From NCBI RefSeq assembly GCF_005217615.1, contig NZ_SZNK01000001.1, positions 1,631,501 through 1,695,500 of the forward strand: 64,000 bases of DNA, written 5' to 3'. This document shows positions 10,901 through 20,300 of the stretch, piece by piece. The position numbers and the translations under genes are program-made. The DNA is from Brevibacillus antibioticus (lineage in GTDB: Bacteria > Bacillota > Bacilli > Brevibacillales > Brevibacillaceae). Numbering within the stretch: position 1 is the first letter of the stretch; each line of letters opens with the position of its first letter. The notes under the pieces were generated by a model. The model was not told the DNA's origin. It did not search any database and saw nothing but the letters and a program-made list of their open reading frames with translations.

Positions 10901-13534
10901 GAGACCGAGCTTGATTTTGTCTGCTACTTCTCCTCGTCATCCGCCGTTTTGGGCGATTTCGGTTCCTGCGACTATGCGATCGGCAACCGCTTCCAGATGG
11001 CCTACGCGCAACACCGTCACGAACAGCAGTTGCCGGGCCAGACGCTGGTGATCAACTGGCCGCTCTGGAAAGAAGGCGGAATGGGTCTTGATGACGGAGA
11101 GATCACGGCGAACTACCTGAAGTCGAGCGGACAGCGCTTCTTGGAAACGGAAGAGGGAGTGGAGCTCTTTGACCTGATCCTCTCGCAGAACGACGTGCAG
11201 CAGCTGGTCCTCGTCGGGCAGCCAAGCCGCGTCGAACGCTTCCTCGGAATGGCAGCACAAGCGCCGACAGCGGAACAAACCACTACGCCGCCTCCGACCG
11301 TCAGCGTCTCGTCGGGCACGGCGATGCGTCCCGAGTTGCAAGGATTATCGCTTGAGCAATGCATCGAGTGGGATCTCAAAGAACAGGTCAGCCAGATCCT
11401 GAAGATCTCCCGCGACGAACTCGATGTCGAGGAAAATCTGGTCGACTTCGGGTTTGACTCGATCAGCTTGGCTGAGCTTGGCAATGGTCTTTCCAAGCAC
11501 TACGGACTCGAAGTGACGCCGGCCTTGTTCTTCAGTCACTCCACGTTGGAAAAATTGACCCTGCACTTCCTGCGTGAACACGAGGCGTTGATGACGCAGC
11601 ACTACCTTGAACCGACTGCCGAACCAGCCCCCGAACCGACACCCGTTCCGATTGTCGCTCCGGCCAGGCAAGAAGTCGCGGTGACAAAAGAGATTCTCGT
11701 GCCGCTGCCGACATCCGGCGTTCACGAACCGATCGCCGTGATCGGGATGAGCGGACGCTTCCCGCAAGCGGACAGCGTGCAGGACTTCTGGCAGAACCTC
11801 AAAGCGGGCAAGAACGCGATCACCGAGATTCCTTCAGATCGCTGGGACTGGCAAAGTGACTATGAAGAAGGCAAAATCACGTCCAAATGGGGCGGATTCG
11901 TAAAAGACGTCGACTGCTTCGATCCACTGTTCTTCGAGATCTCGCCGAGAGAAGCGGAGTACATGGACCCGAAACAACGCCTGTTCTTGGAGGAAGCATG
12001 GCATGCGCTCGAGGATGCCGGCTACATGGGCGATCAGATTCGCGGCAAGTTGTGCGGCGTCTACGTGGGTGTCGAAGAGGGTGAATACGGCTTTCTGGCA
12101 GGGGATGGCGGCCCGCTCAACGGCAATCAAAATGCGACGTTGGCCGCCCGCATCGCCTACGCCCTCGACTTGAAGGGGCCGAATCTGGCGTTGACCGCCG
12201 CTTGCTCCTCCGGGCTGGTTGCGCTCCATCAAGCCTGCCAAGCCTTGCGTGCAGGAGACTGCGACGTGGCGCTGGCCGGCGGGGTCAATCTATTGATCTC
12301 CCCGATGATCTACCAAGGCATGAGCAAGATCGACATGCTGTCCCCGGACGGACGCTCGTATGTGTTTGATTCGCGTGCGAACGGGTTGGTGCCGAGCGAA
12401 GCCGTTGCCGTCGTCGTGCTCAAGCCTCTGTCCAAAGCGATAGCCGATCGCGACCAGATCTACGGCTGCATCACAGCGACCGGAGTCAACTACAACGGCC
12501 AATCGAATGGTATCACATCGCCGAACCCGGACGCTCAAGCCGATCTGATCCGCAGCGTGTATGACCGTTATGGAATCGATTCGTCTGACATCCAGTTCGT
12601 CATGTCGCATAGCACTGGGTCGAAGCTAGGCGATCCGATGGAGATCCAAGCGCTGACCAGCGCCTTCCGCAAGCCTGGCGCTCAAACGCAAAACTGTGCG
12701 CTCTCCTCGCTCAAGCCGCTCATCGGGCACACGTTTGCCGCATCAGGCATCGTCAGCCTGATCAGCATGCTGATGGCGATGCGCGAACGCACCCTGTTGG
12801 GCTTGCACGGATTCGAATCGAGCAACGAGTACATCCGATTTGAGGAGAGTCCGTTCGTCGTCAGCACCGAGAACCGAGCGTGGACGACCCAGGAAGGCCG
12901 CCCGCGAGTCGGCGCGATCAGTACGACAGGGATCAGCGGCACGAATGCCCATGCCGTGATCGAAGAATACATTCCGACCGCGATGGCTGTGCAGGTAGAA
13001 CGACCGGGCGCAGCACAGCAACTGGTGATCCTCTCTGCCCGAAACCACGACCGCCTGCAGCACCTGGCGGCTCATCTGTCCGAGCATCTCGCAAGCGAAG
13101 CGGGCCGATCCCTGACGCTCGCCCAGATCGCCTACACGCTGCAAGTCGGTCGCGAGCCGATGAAAAAGCGCACAGCCTTCATCGTCTCTTCCAAAGAAGA
13201 ACTGCTGCAGCGCTTGCAGGAATACATCTCCTCTCCTGTTGTGGACGAGACCCGTCCTGCACCGGATCGCCACCAAGCCAGAGCCCTTGTGGAAGCCGCG
13301 CTGCAAGAGCGCAATCTTGAGCAGCTGGCCGCCCTCTGGCTCTCCGGCAGCAAAGTGCCGTGGCAGCGACTACATGATGGCAAGAACGTGCAGCGCGTCT
13401 CGCTGCCGACCTATCCATTTGTGAAGCGTAGATGCTGGGTGGAGGGGCCGAAACCGAAAGAAAAGGAATTTGCCATCTCCAACAAGGCGGCCGAGTTCTA
13501 TACGCGCGTCGTCGAAAGCGGAGACTCCGGCTGA
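1961..13534 (+). CDS. trans-AT polyketide synthase 1: ER-KS-DH-KR-ACP-KS-KR-ACP-KS-(MT), frame broken before MT
   Basis: A multimodular PKS of 3857 residues to the first stop. Domains in order: a PfaD/nitronate-monooxygenase-like flavin ER at ~50-500 (CGGGIGTPEAVASAF, TGSINQCTVESG); KS1 ~510-935 (Cys681 in TACSSS, His816 in HGTGT); DH ~1105-1380 (His1136 of HxxxGxxxxP, Asp1301 of DSALQ); KR1 ~1560-1790 (Tyr1705); ACP1 (Ser1860 in GIDSI); KS2 from ~1965 (Cys2139, His2274); short DH-like remnant, then KR2 ~2850-3050 (Tyr3005); ACP2 (Ser3167 in FGFDSI); KS3 from ~3255 (Cys3415, His3550 in an atypical HSTGS). There is no AT domain. The reading frame stops just as the methyltransferase begins (AAEFYTRVVESGDSG), while the expected continuation is open in another frame. 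The start ATG follows an AGGGG site. The ER placed in cis at the N-terminus is unusual. Confidence 0.93.
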   Translation: MKIQEILRALEAKEISPEEAKQALAGARSHELQMSAPLANAVRELSVDPAVRLQPESLGHPLFQTRYRTVWSYFAGSMYRGIASEEMVVRMGQAGLLAFFGSAGFQVHELEPVLQRIQARLGSDKPYGMCLIANLNDPDEERRTAELYVEYGVKAIEVSAFSAPTLPLVYLRLKGLSRQNGRLIFPRRLIAKCSHLDTARVFLSPPPEPLVQQLLRYGLISKEEAALSQTIPLVDDLAIEADSGGHTNQGVSFSLLPAIRALKDQLQRQYRYQEEILIGCGGGIGTPEAVASAFMLGADFIFTGSINQCTVESGAHPVVKDLLQSVSIHDMAITVAGDMFEIGAKVQVVKKHTQFAARANKLHQLFHQYNSIDEIPLSIRHEIETKYFKKTFEEVWDLVCAYKRAKHPEQLEEAAENPRFKMGLIFKWYFAHSAQLTLRGDEQERDNFQIFCGPAMGVFNRWVQGTPYESWQQRHVNTVAELLMRKACEHLESRQSTSVSAAGAEAVPSLEGAAIAIIGLSGQFPKSKNADEFWNNLAQGRDCISEIPATRWSLDEHYSPDPSAPGKTYSKWMGVLEDADKFDPLFFNISPAEAELMDPQQRLFLESAWQAIEDAGIAPSSLSGSRTGVFVGCGTNDYGQALNHQGLNAQGLMGTSSSILSARISYLLNLKGPCLAIDTACSSSLVAIAEACNSLLLGTSDLALSGGVYAAAGPSLHIMTSKAGMLSPDGRCYSFDTRANGFVPGEGVGVLVLKRLEDAVRDEDPIYCVIRGWGVNQDGKTNGITAPSVNSQIQLEQDVYERFGIDPETISLIEAHGTGTKLGDPIEVEALTESFRHFTEKTGYCALGSVKSNIGHLLTAAGVAGVIKVLLAMKHRQVPPTVHFNQLNEHIRLAKSPFYINADLIPWEVPAGMPRRAGVSSFGFSGTNAHVVIEEHLEKESLVSAAGEADAPLLFVLSAMTDEQLRTYAASMAGFLERERDLSLASIAYTLQTGRAAREVRLAFVARSRDEARQNFETYAEGRTLPGLLTSQSGTGQEEAQGIANKPLQEIAGLWVKGVRLDWSELYADSRPRRAHLPTYPFIRERFWVPEPEMKEGEASTLTAVLHPLLHSNTSKLTEQRFSSTFTGREFFLSDHQVQGRKVLPGVAYLEMARAALEQAADMPSISLKNVVWARPIIAEEDAVSVQIGLFPEENGEIGFEVYSGLDGEIVHSQGRAVPALSDVEAPVLDLASLQAQCGQRERGAAECYDLYRRAGLEYGPAFQGMEHLYVGQEMILARLSLPAAVASTARQFILHPSLLDSALQTAIGFLTDETTLQPALPFALEELEILGPCTTSMWAFVRRSEGNKPGDKVHKLDLDLCDESGSVRVRMKGYSSRILDRERGAEAGTLMLRPDWIERPVNLQAVQTVYADHLVMLCEVDAEIEQSGIRSLILQTEEKGLAQRFEVYAAHAFEAIKSILQERRKGKALVQIVVPAQGDGQVFAGLSALLKTAQLENPNLVGQLIQVDDASNLAETLRENARCAGDAYIRYQGGKRWGTGWSEVEPGEEVLRIPWKDQGVYLLTGGAGGLGRIFAGEIARQVKGTTLVLTGRGPLSDEKQAELQSLDANVVYRQVDVTDYAGVMQLIESILAEHGALHGILHSAGVIRDNLILKKTTAELQDVLAPKVAGTVHLDEATQHLPLDFFVTFSSVAGAIGNPGQADYATANAFLDAFAGYRNERVANGKCSGRTMSINWPLWQDGGMQVEQETEETLRETLGMIPMQTATGIRALYQGMASEQDQILVVEGDLDRIHAIFAETAPTAAAGPVSRLEEEPTLISSDFEERAIEYFKTLLSSVLKMPAIRIEANAPFEKYGIDSILVMQLTNQLEKTFGSLPKTLFFEYQSLRELTGYFLDAHRVLLQQLLGIGEQERVSESASVAVASTPEPSAVSSRRRSRLVASSTAVHAAPIAQPAKAAKGEQDIAIIGVSGRYPGARDLQEFWQNLRDGKDSITEIPKDRWDHSLYFDLDKSKPGKTNSKWGGFIDGVDQFDPKFFNISPREAEIMDPQERLFLQTVYEALEDAGYTREMLAKHRGLGLDGNVGVYVGVMYEEYQLYGAEETILGRPLALSGNPSSIANRVSYFFNLHGPSLAVDTMCSSSLTSIHLACQSLQQGGCELAIAGGVNVSIHPNKYLLLGQGKFASSKGRCESFGEGGDGYVPGEGVGAVLLKPLSKAIEDGDQIHGVIKATAINHGGKTNGYTVPNPNAQANVIEQALRKAGLDPSMVSYIEAHGTGTSLGDPIEIAGLTKAFQAGKNAKLQSCAIGSAKSNIGHCESAAGIAGVTKVLLQLKHRQLAPSLHAKVLNPNIDFDATPFVVQQELAEWKRMLVEIGGQVRELPRIAGISSFGAGGSNAHVIIEEYVPAESLRTPVEVTPQNPAVIVLSAKNEERLQELAARLLHAIETQPFTDADLADIAYTLQIGREAHDARMALLVDSLQDLATKLRACVSGQEDVPTLYRGHVKANRDTLSLFLADEELQEAIEKWIQRRKHFKLVDLWVKGLELDWNKLYGEHKPRRISLPTYPFAKQRYWVPEGTAGGVRTLMSSSVVENLEVLAPVSTNLQARVQEGSDGTLNIELCDAQGNICVRLTGLQAESAQAKPAQAKKQSESFELMTFREIWQEQSLPSVTARNAGTLVCFLSDPALQQTVREALKSLSPSLQVEFIAQGSSIPESFQRIQEERRDVFGMLYLWPLEDKALIRDYSSIVNILKFLNASGLKPERLMLAGQFENGVQRSYFESWIGFERSLGLVLPNTKVTAVLQAGSSSLQDWMPLLWRELHAPQAQSVLYEAGKRHICTVQPTRLEAGQRTVRAGGTYLLTGGLGALGYLFAEHLAQKQPVNLILTGRSELDEEKRSKLSDLETLGSQVFYLQADVCDEEQMRAGLVRARDRFGPLHGVLHAAGLSGDESLLAKDIKVFERVLSPKIAGTLLLDELLAEETELDFVCYFSSSSAVLGDFGSCDYAIGNRFQMAYAQHRHEQQLPGQTLVINWPLWKEGGMGLDDGEITANYLKSSGQRFLETEEGVELFDLILSQNDVQQLVLVGQPSRVERFLGMAAQAPTAEQTTTPPPTVSVSSGTAMRPELQGLSLEQCIEWDLKEQVSQILKISRDELDVEENLVDFGFDSISLAELGNGLSKHYGLEVTPALFFSHSTLEKLTLHFLREHEALMTQHYLEPTAEPAPEPTPVPIVAPARQEVAVTKEILVPLPTSGVHEPIAVIGMSGRFPQADSVQDFWQNLKAGKNAITEIPSDRWDWQSDYEEGKITSKWGGFVKDVDCFDPLFFEISPREAEYMDPKQRLFLEEAWHALEDAGYMGDQIRGKLCGVYVGVEEGEYGFLAGDGGPLNGNQNATLAARIAYALDLKGPNLALTAACSSGLVALHQACQALRAGDCDVALAGGVNLLISPMIYQGMSKIDMLSPDGRSYVFDSRANGLVPSEAVAVVVLKPLSKAIADRDQIYGCITATGVNYNGQSNGITSPNPDAQADLIRSVYDRYGIDSSDIQFVMSHSTGSKLGDPMEIQALTSAFRKPGAQTQNCALSSLKPLIGHTFAASGIVSLISMLMAMRERTLLGLHGFESSNEYIRFEESPFVVSTENRAWTTQEGRPRVGAISTTGISGTNAHAVIEEYIPTAMAVQVERPGAAQQLVILSARNHDRLQHLAAHLSEHLASEAGRSLTLAQIAYTLQVGREPMKKRTAFIVSSKEELLQRLQEYISSPVVDETRPAPDRHQARALVEAALQERNLEQLAALWLSGSKVPWQRLHDGKNVQRVSLPTYPFVKRRCWVEGPKPKEKEFAISNKAAEFYTRVVESGDSG

Positions 13535-14381
13535 CCTTCTGCCCGTTTGAGGAAAAAATCCCCGGCTTCTCGATCAGCCGCGTGTACCTGAACCCGGAAC
13601 AATATCCGGCCGAACTTGAGATGGTGCGCAGCAAGCAGATCGAGATGCGCCGCGTGTTGTTCAGCCGAGGCGATTTCCAGCGCGCGCAGGCTCTGCTCGA
13701 CATCGGATGCGGTCATGAGACAGACGTGATTCAGCTGGCCAAGCGCTACCCGCATTTGAAAACGCAGGGCTTTACGATCACGGAGGCGCAGGCGGACCTT
13801 GGCAACCGGAGAATTCAAGAACTGAACTTGGGCGCACAAGCTGCCATCTTCCATGGAGACAGCTCTAAAGACCGATTCCCAGGTCGCTACGACATGATGA
13901 TCGGGATCGAAGTCAGCTGCCACATCCCTGACAAGCAGGGGCTGTTCCAGAACATGTCCTCGGCCCTCAACGAAGGGGGGCAGGTGCTGATGATGGATTT
14001 CATCGCGAACCTGCGCGGAGCCATCGCCGATCCGAGCATCGACATCTACATCCCGACTGTACAGGGCTGGATTGACCTGCTGGCGGAGCATCACCTCGTT
14101 CTTGACGAAATGATGGACGTCTCCAAGCAGGTCGCCAACTCTCTGCATGATCCTGAGCAGGTGGATAATACGAAAGGTCTGCCGGAAGTGGTACAAATTC
14201 CATTCGGAACTTTGCTAAAAGCTCGATCTTGCTTGAGAAAGCCTGGATTAGCTACTGTCTATTCTTCATCAGCAAAAATTCAGCTCAAAGCCCGGCAGAA
14301 CTTCGAGAGCACAACACAAAGCAGATGTCCAACAGGACGCCGTATCCGGAAGCTCGGCGCAACATGTTGCAACAAATCTAA
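13531..14381 (+). CDS. C-methyltransferase domain: displaced C-terminal piece of PKS 1, two frameshifts
   Basis: This is the continuation of PKS 1 after a frame break. The segment LTFCPFEEKIPGFS and the SAM-binding motif LDIGCGHETD match the C-methyltransferase domains of trans-AT PKSs, which normally follow an AAxFYxxVV segment like the one that ends PKS 1. Near position 14192-14197 the frame is lost again: the conserved tail (AKSSILLEKAWISYCLFF then NRTPYPEARRNMLQQI) continues one frame over and stops at 14379-14381. Restoring one A in the CAAATT run would repair it. The first break looks like a loss of 1, 7 or 10 bases at ~13528-13531. Without repair, the frame entered at the first break runs to a spurious stop at 14421. 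The domain would methylate the alpha carbon of the module-3 intermediate with SAM. There is no convincing independent start or RBS, so it is probably not a separate gene. Confidence 0.8.
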
Positions 14382-14395
14382 AGGAGTGAGGGAGC

Positions 14396-17300
14396 ATGAG
14401 TTCCGGGATGACCAGAACTGAGATCAAAGAGATCCTGTTCGAAATTTTCGAACAGACCTTGGGTTTGGAACGGACCGAACTGGAGCAATCGGATACCTTG
14501 AAGGAACTGGGGATCGGATCGCTCAATGCGGTTGAACTGCTAGAAGCGATCAACGTCCGGTTCAACCTGAACCTGCCGACCAGCATCCTATTTGAATGTG
14601 CAGACCTTGAGTCTCTGGCGGTCTACATGGAAAAGCAGTTCCATACCCTCGTACAACCTGCAAAACAAGTACAGCCGACGGTATCGGCACCAACGCCGAA
14701 ACCAACACAAGCACACGAACCAACTCTGACACCTACTCCGCCGGCTCGCGAAGCACGGGTCGAGACCGATGAGATCGCCATCATCGGTCTCTCCGTCCGG
14801 AGCGCCGGAGCGAGCGATCAAGAAGAATTCTGGAACCTGATTCGCGACGGAAAAAAATGCATCAGCGAAGTGAGCGATCCGAAATGGCTGGAATACATCC
14901 AAGCCTATTCGTCCAATCCGATTCCGATCAACTATGGCAAGATGGACGACATCGACCGCTTCGACTCGCTCTTTTTTAACATCTCGGCCATCGAAGCTGA
15001 GAAGATGGACGTCACCCAGCGTATTTTGCTGGAAGAAACGTACAAGTCTTTAGAAGATGCCGGCTACACCCCGACGCAGCTGCGCGGGGAGCCCGTCGGC
15101 ACCTTTATCGGCACCGCCGGTTCCTCGGCGCTCGCTCAAGATTTTTCCCATTATTCCATGCTCGGATATGACATCAGCATCCTCGCGGCTCGCATGGCGT
15201 ACTATCTGGATCTGAAAGGGCCGGCACTGGCGGTGAACACGGCCTGCTCCTCGTCGCTGGTGGCGATCGACCTGGCCTGCCAGCAGTTGAAGAGCGGGGA
15301 GATCACCCTCGCCATCGCAGGCGGAATCACGGTCTACAGCCATCCGGGCGCGTTCATCTCCATGCACAACGCCGGGATGCTGTCTCCTACTGGCGAGTGC
15401 CGTCCGTTTGACGATGGAGCGAACGGCATCGTCGTCGGCGATGGCGTCGGGGTCTTGATTCTCAAGCGCCTCTGCGATGCTGAGCGGGACAACGACCAGA
15501 TCTACGGCATCATCCGAGGCAGCGGCACCAACCAAGACGGCCAGACCTCCGGCATCACCGCGCCGAGCTTCCTCGCGCAGAGCCAGCTGCAAGAATCGAT
15601 CTACCGCAAGTACGAGATCGACGTGGAAGACATTCAATACATCGAAGCGCATGGCACGGGCACCAAGCTTGGCGATCCGATCGAGATTCACGCCCTTAAC
15701 AACACCTTCCGCAAGTTCACGACTCAGAAAGGCTTCTGCGGAATCGGTTCGCTCAAGGCGAACATCGGTCACACGACGGCTGCAGCAGGCGTGCTGGGCG
15801 TGATCAAAGTTTTGATGAGCATGAAGCATGGAGAGATGCCGCCTTCCATCCAGTATGATCAGGGCAACAAGCACATCGACTTTGCCAACAGCCCGGTCTA
15901 TGTCAACACAACTCGTCGCGAGTGGACGCCCAATCGAAATGGCAGGCGCCTGGCTGCCGTCAACTCGTTCGGCTACAGCGGCACGAATGCCCATGTGGTG
16001 ATCGAAGACTATCCCAATCCGTCGCGTGCGGTTGCAGCGCCGATCAACGAAGCGATGCCAGGTCTGTTCGTGCTATCGGCCCAAAGTGCAGAATCGTTGC
16101 AAGCCAATGCCGATGCCACGCTCCGCTACCTCCGCTCTCACCCGGACGTCTCGTTCCCCGACTTCCTGTATACCTACCAAGTGGCGAGAGAGAGCATGGC
16201 ACAACGGCTTGCCATCATTGTCAAAGACCGGGACCAGCTGATCGGCCAGCTCGAACGCTACCGAGCAGGGGCCGGCAAGTCTGGAGAAGTCTTCGTGGGC
16301 ACCGTCGGCAAGAACGGCAGCGTCAACGGGATCAATCTGGCCGACACCGAAGAGGGACAAGCGTTCCTCCTGAGCCTTCTGCACAACCATAAGCTCAAGA
16401 TGGTTGCAGAACTGTGGGTTAACGGCAACCGGATCGACTGGGAAGGGCTCTACCCGGCGGGGACGGTCAAGCGACTGACCGGACTGCCGACCTATTCGTT
16501 TGCGCAAGAGCGCTACCCGTTGCCGGCGTTTGAAATGGTGCAGACAGGCTTCGGCAAGCAGGAAAAATCTGGCGTCAACGTCTTGCATCCGCTGCTCCAT
16601 CGAAACACGTCAGACCTGACCGAAATGCGCTACAGCACCGACTTCACCGGCGAAGAGACCTTCCTACGCGATCGGACGGTGCCGGAATTCGCTCTGTTGG
16701 AGATGGCGCGAGTGGCTGTGGAACAGGCGTCCGGCGCTCAGAAGCAAGGTCTCACCCGCCTTCGTTTGCAAAATATCGTCTGGGAGTCGCCGCTCGAAGT
16801 GGGTGCTGACGGGTCGCAGGTGCACATCGCACTGTACCCGGCCGCTAATGGCGAGATCTCCTTTGAGATCTACAACGACGAAGAAGAGCTGCACGCATCA
16901 GGAAGCGCCGTGCTGACAGAGGATGAAGCGCCACTCCTCGATGCGTCCACCTTGCAGGAGCGGGGCGCCCGCGTCACGCTGCCGATGGTGCCTTCACAGT
17001 TTCTGCTCCATCCGCACTTGCCGGATGCCGTGCTTCAAGGGAGTGTGCCCGCCACCTTGCAAGAGGTCGCGATCTATGCCCCTTGCCCCTCCTCCATGTG
17101 GGTTGTGGCAGACGACGGCAACTTCACGTTCTGCGACGAACAAGGCAAGGTCTGTCTGCAAATCAGCGGTCTGCAAACGCAGAAGAACCGCCCGCAAGCG
17201 GTCTCTCCATCCGCCGAGCCGTTTGCCTTGATGACCTTTGAAGAGATCTGGCAAGAACAAGCTCGAAACAACCACGCACCGTTCAACTTGAACACGCTGC

Positions 17301-20300
17301 TCTGCTTCCTCTCGAATGTAGAGGCTCAGCGTGCGGTCGTGGAAGCAGTGCAGGTGCGAAGCCCGCAGACGCAGGTCCTTTTCATCGCGCAAGGGACATC
17401 CTGCCAGCAGGCGCTCCGCAGCGTCCAAGAACAGCTGGGGGAAGTTGATTCCTTGCTCTACCTCTGGCCACTGGAAGACGCTTCGCTCGTGGAGGACACG
17501 CAACCGATCCTCGACATCGTACAAGCCCTTGCGACGACGAAGCTTAAAGCCAAGAGCCTGATGCTCGTCGGCCAGCACCGAAATGCGATCGAGCGTGCGT
17601 TCCTTGAATCATGGATCGGCTTTGAGCGTTCCTTGGGCTTGGTGCTCCCGGATACCCGAGCGGCTGTGGTGATGCAAGAAGCCGGGGCCGTTTCCTTACA
17701 AGAGAACATGCATCTCCTTCTGGACGAGCTCAATGCTTCCAAAATCGAAAGCGTCCTCTACCAAAACGGTAAGCGTCACGTCTGCAAGGTACAGCCGACC
17801 CGCATCCAAGCTGGTTCTTCCACCTTACTGAAAACAGGCGGCACTTACCTGATCACAGGCGGACTGGGCGGTCTGGGTTACCTGTTCGCCGAGCATCTTG
17901 CTGGCAAACACCCGATCAACCTGATCCTGACCGGACGCTCGGCGCTCGATGCTGCCAAACAGGCGAAGATCGAAGCGCTTGAAAAACGAGGCAGCCGCGT
18001 CTTCTATCTGCAAGCGGACGTCTGTGACCGTACGCGTATGGAGGCGGGGCTTGCAGAAGCCCGGTCGCAGTTCGGCCGTGTTCACGGCGTCCTGCATGCA
18101 GCCGGACTCGTCGGAGCCGAGAGCATTCTCGACAAGGATGACCGCCGGTTCCAACAAGTGCTCGACCCGAAGGTCAAAGGAACGCTTCTGCTCGACGAAC
18201 TACTGCAAGGGGAGTCGGAACTTGATTTTACCTGCTACTTCTCCTCTTCGTCGGCGATCATCGGGGACTTCGGCTCGTGTGATTATGCGATTGCCAACCG
18301 CTTCCAAATGGCCTATGGCGAGCTGCGCAACGGGACAACATTCGTCATCAACTGGCCGCTTTGGAAAGCCGGGGGCATGCATTTTGAGAAGAAAGAAAAC
18401 ACAGAAGCCTACTTCAAGACCAGCGGGCAACGCTTCTTGGAAGTGGAAGAGGGCCTTGCGATCTTTGACCGCATCCTGTCGCAGAACCGCACCCAGCATC
18501 TTGTGATGATCGGCCAGCCCAGCCGCATCGAACGCATGCTGGGTCTTGCGAATTCGGCAGCGCCGACTCCGGTGCCAGTGCATTCCGGCAACAACACCTC
18601 TTCCGGCAAGGGAAGACGTCCGGAGATGAAAGGATTCACGCTCGAACAGTGCGTGGAGTGGGATCTCAAAGAGCAGATCAGCTCCGTTCTCAAGATTCCG
18701 CGCACCAAACTGGACGTCGAAGAGAACTTGGCTGATTTCGGGTTTGATTCGATCAGCTTGGCCGAGTTTGCCGGTTTCCTGTCGAAACACTACAGCATTG
18801 CCGTGACGCCCGCCTTGTTCTTTGAGCATTCCACGATCAGAGCTCTGACCCAGTTTTACGCGGTCACACATGGGGAGGCAATGCGGGACTTCTACCAAGA
18901 GCAAGCGGCATCCGCACCGGCGATCGCGTCAGCACCTGTCGCTCCAATCGTCAGCACCCCGTCCAAGCACCCTTCGCGCAAAAAGACCGGCAAGGCGCGA
19001 TTCGCGGCCGGAGGAGCGGTGCGCAGTGCGCAGGAGCCGATTGCCATTGTCGGGATCAGCGGCAGATTCCCGCAGGCGAGCAACGTGCAGGAATTGTGGA
19101 AAAACATCCGAGACGGGAAGGAAGCGATCACGGTCGTCCCGTCTGACCGCTGGGACTGGCGGGAAGAGAAGGGCATGGGCAAATGGGGCGGATTTGTCCC
19201 GGACGTCGACCGCTTCGATCCCTTGTTCTTTAAGATTTCGCCCAAAGAAGCGGAGTACATCGATCCGAAACAGCGCCTGTTCCTGCAGGAAGCATGGCAT
19301 GCGCTAGAAGATGCCGGCTATATGGGCGAGCGCATTCGTGGAACCGCATGCGGCGTCTATGTCGGGGTGGAAGAGGGAGAGTACGGGTTCTTGGCCGGAG
19401 AGGACAGTCCGCTGAACAGCAACCAGAACGCCACGCTCGCGGCCCGCATCTCCTATGTGCTCAACCTCAAGGGCCCGAACATGGCGATCACCGCCGCCTG
19501 CTCGTCCGGTCTCGTCGCAATTCACCAAGCCTGCCAAGCCCTGCGCCAAGGCGAATGCGACATGGCGCTGGCCGGCGGTGTCAGCCTGTTGATCTCGCCG
19601 ATTATCCATAATGGCATGGGCAAGCTCGACATGCTCTCCCCGGATGGTACCTGCTTTGTGTTCGACGGGCGTGCAAATGGCCTGGTGCCGAGCGAAGCGG
19701 TAGCTGTCGTCGTGCTCAAACCGCTGAGCAAAGCACTGGAGGATGGCGATCAGATCCACGGCTGCATCAAGGGCAGTGCCGTCAACTACGACGGCCAGAC
19801 CAACGGCATCACCGCGCCGAGCCCTGCGAGCCAAGCAGACCTGCTTCATCAAGTCTACAAGCGCTTCGGCATCAACCCGGCCGACATCCAGTATGTGCTC
19901 TCCCACAGCGTCGGTTCCAGATTGGGAGACCCCATCGAGGTGCAGGCGCTTACCAACGCCTTCCGCCGACACACCGACCGGACGCAATACTGCGCGCTCG
20001 GTTCGATTAAGCCGTTGATCGGGCATACGTTCGCCGCATCCGGGGTCGTCAGCTTGATCTCCATGCTGATGGCGATGAAAGAGCGGACGATTCCGGCTCT
20101 GCACAACTATGAGTCGAGCAACGACTACATCAACCTGACAGACAGCCCGTTTGTGATTCATACCAAGAACAGATCGTGGACCACGGCCGATGAGCGCCCG
20201 CGCCTCGGTGCAGTCAGCACGACTGGCATCAGCGGCACGAACGCGCATCTTGTGGTCGAAGAATACATCCCGGCGCAGCAAGAGGCGGTCGATCACGAAC

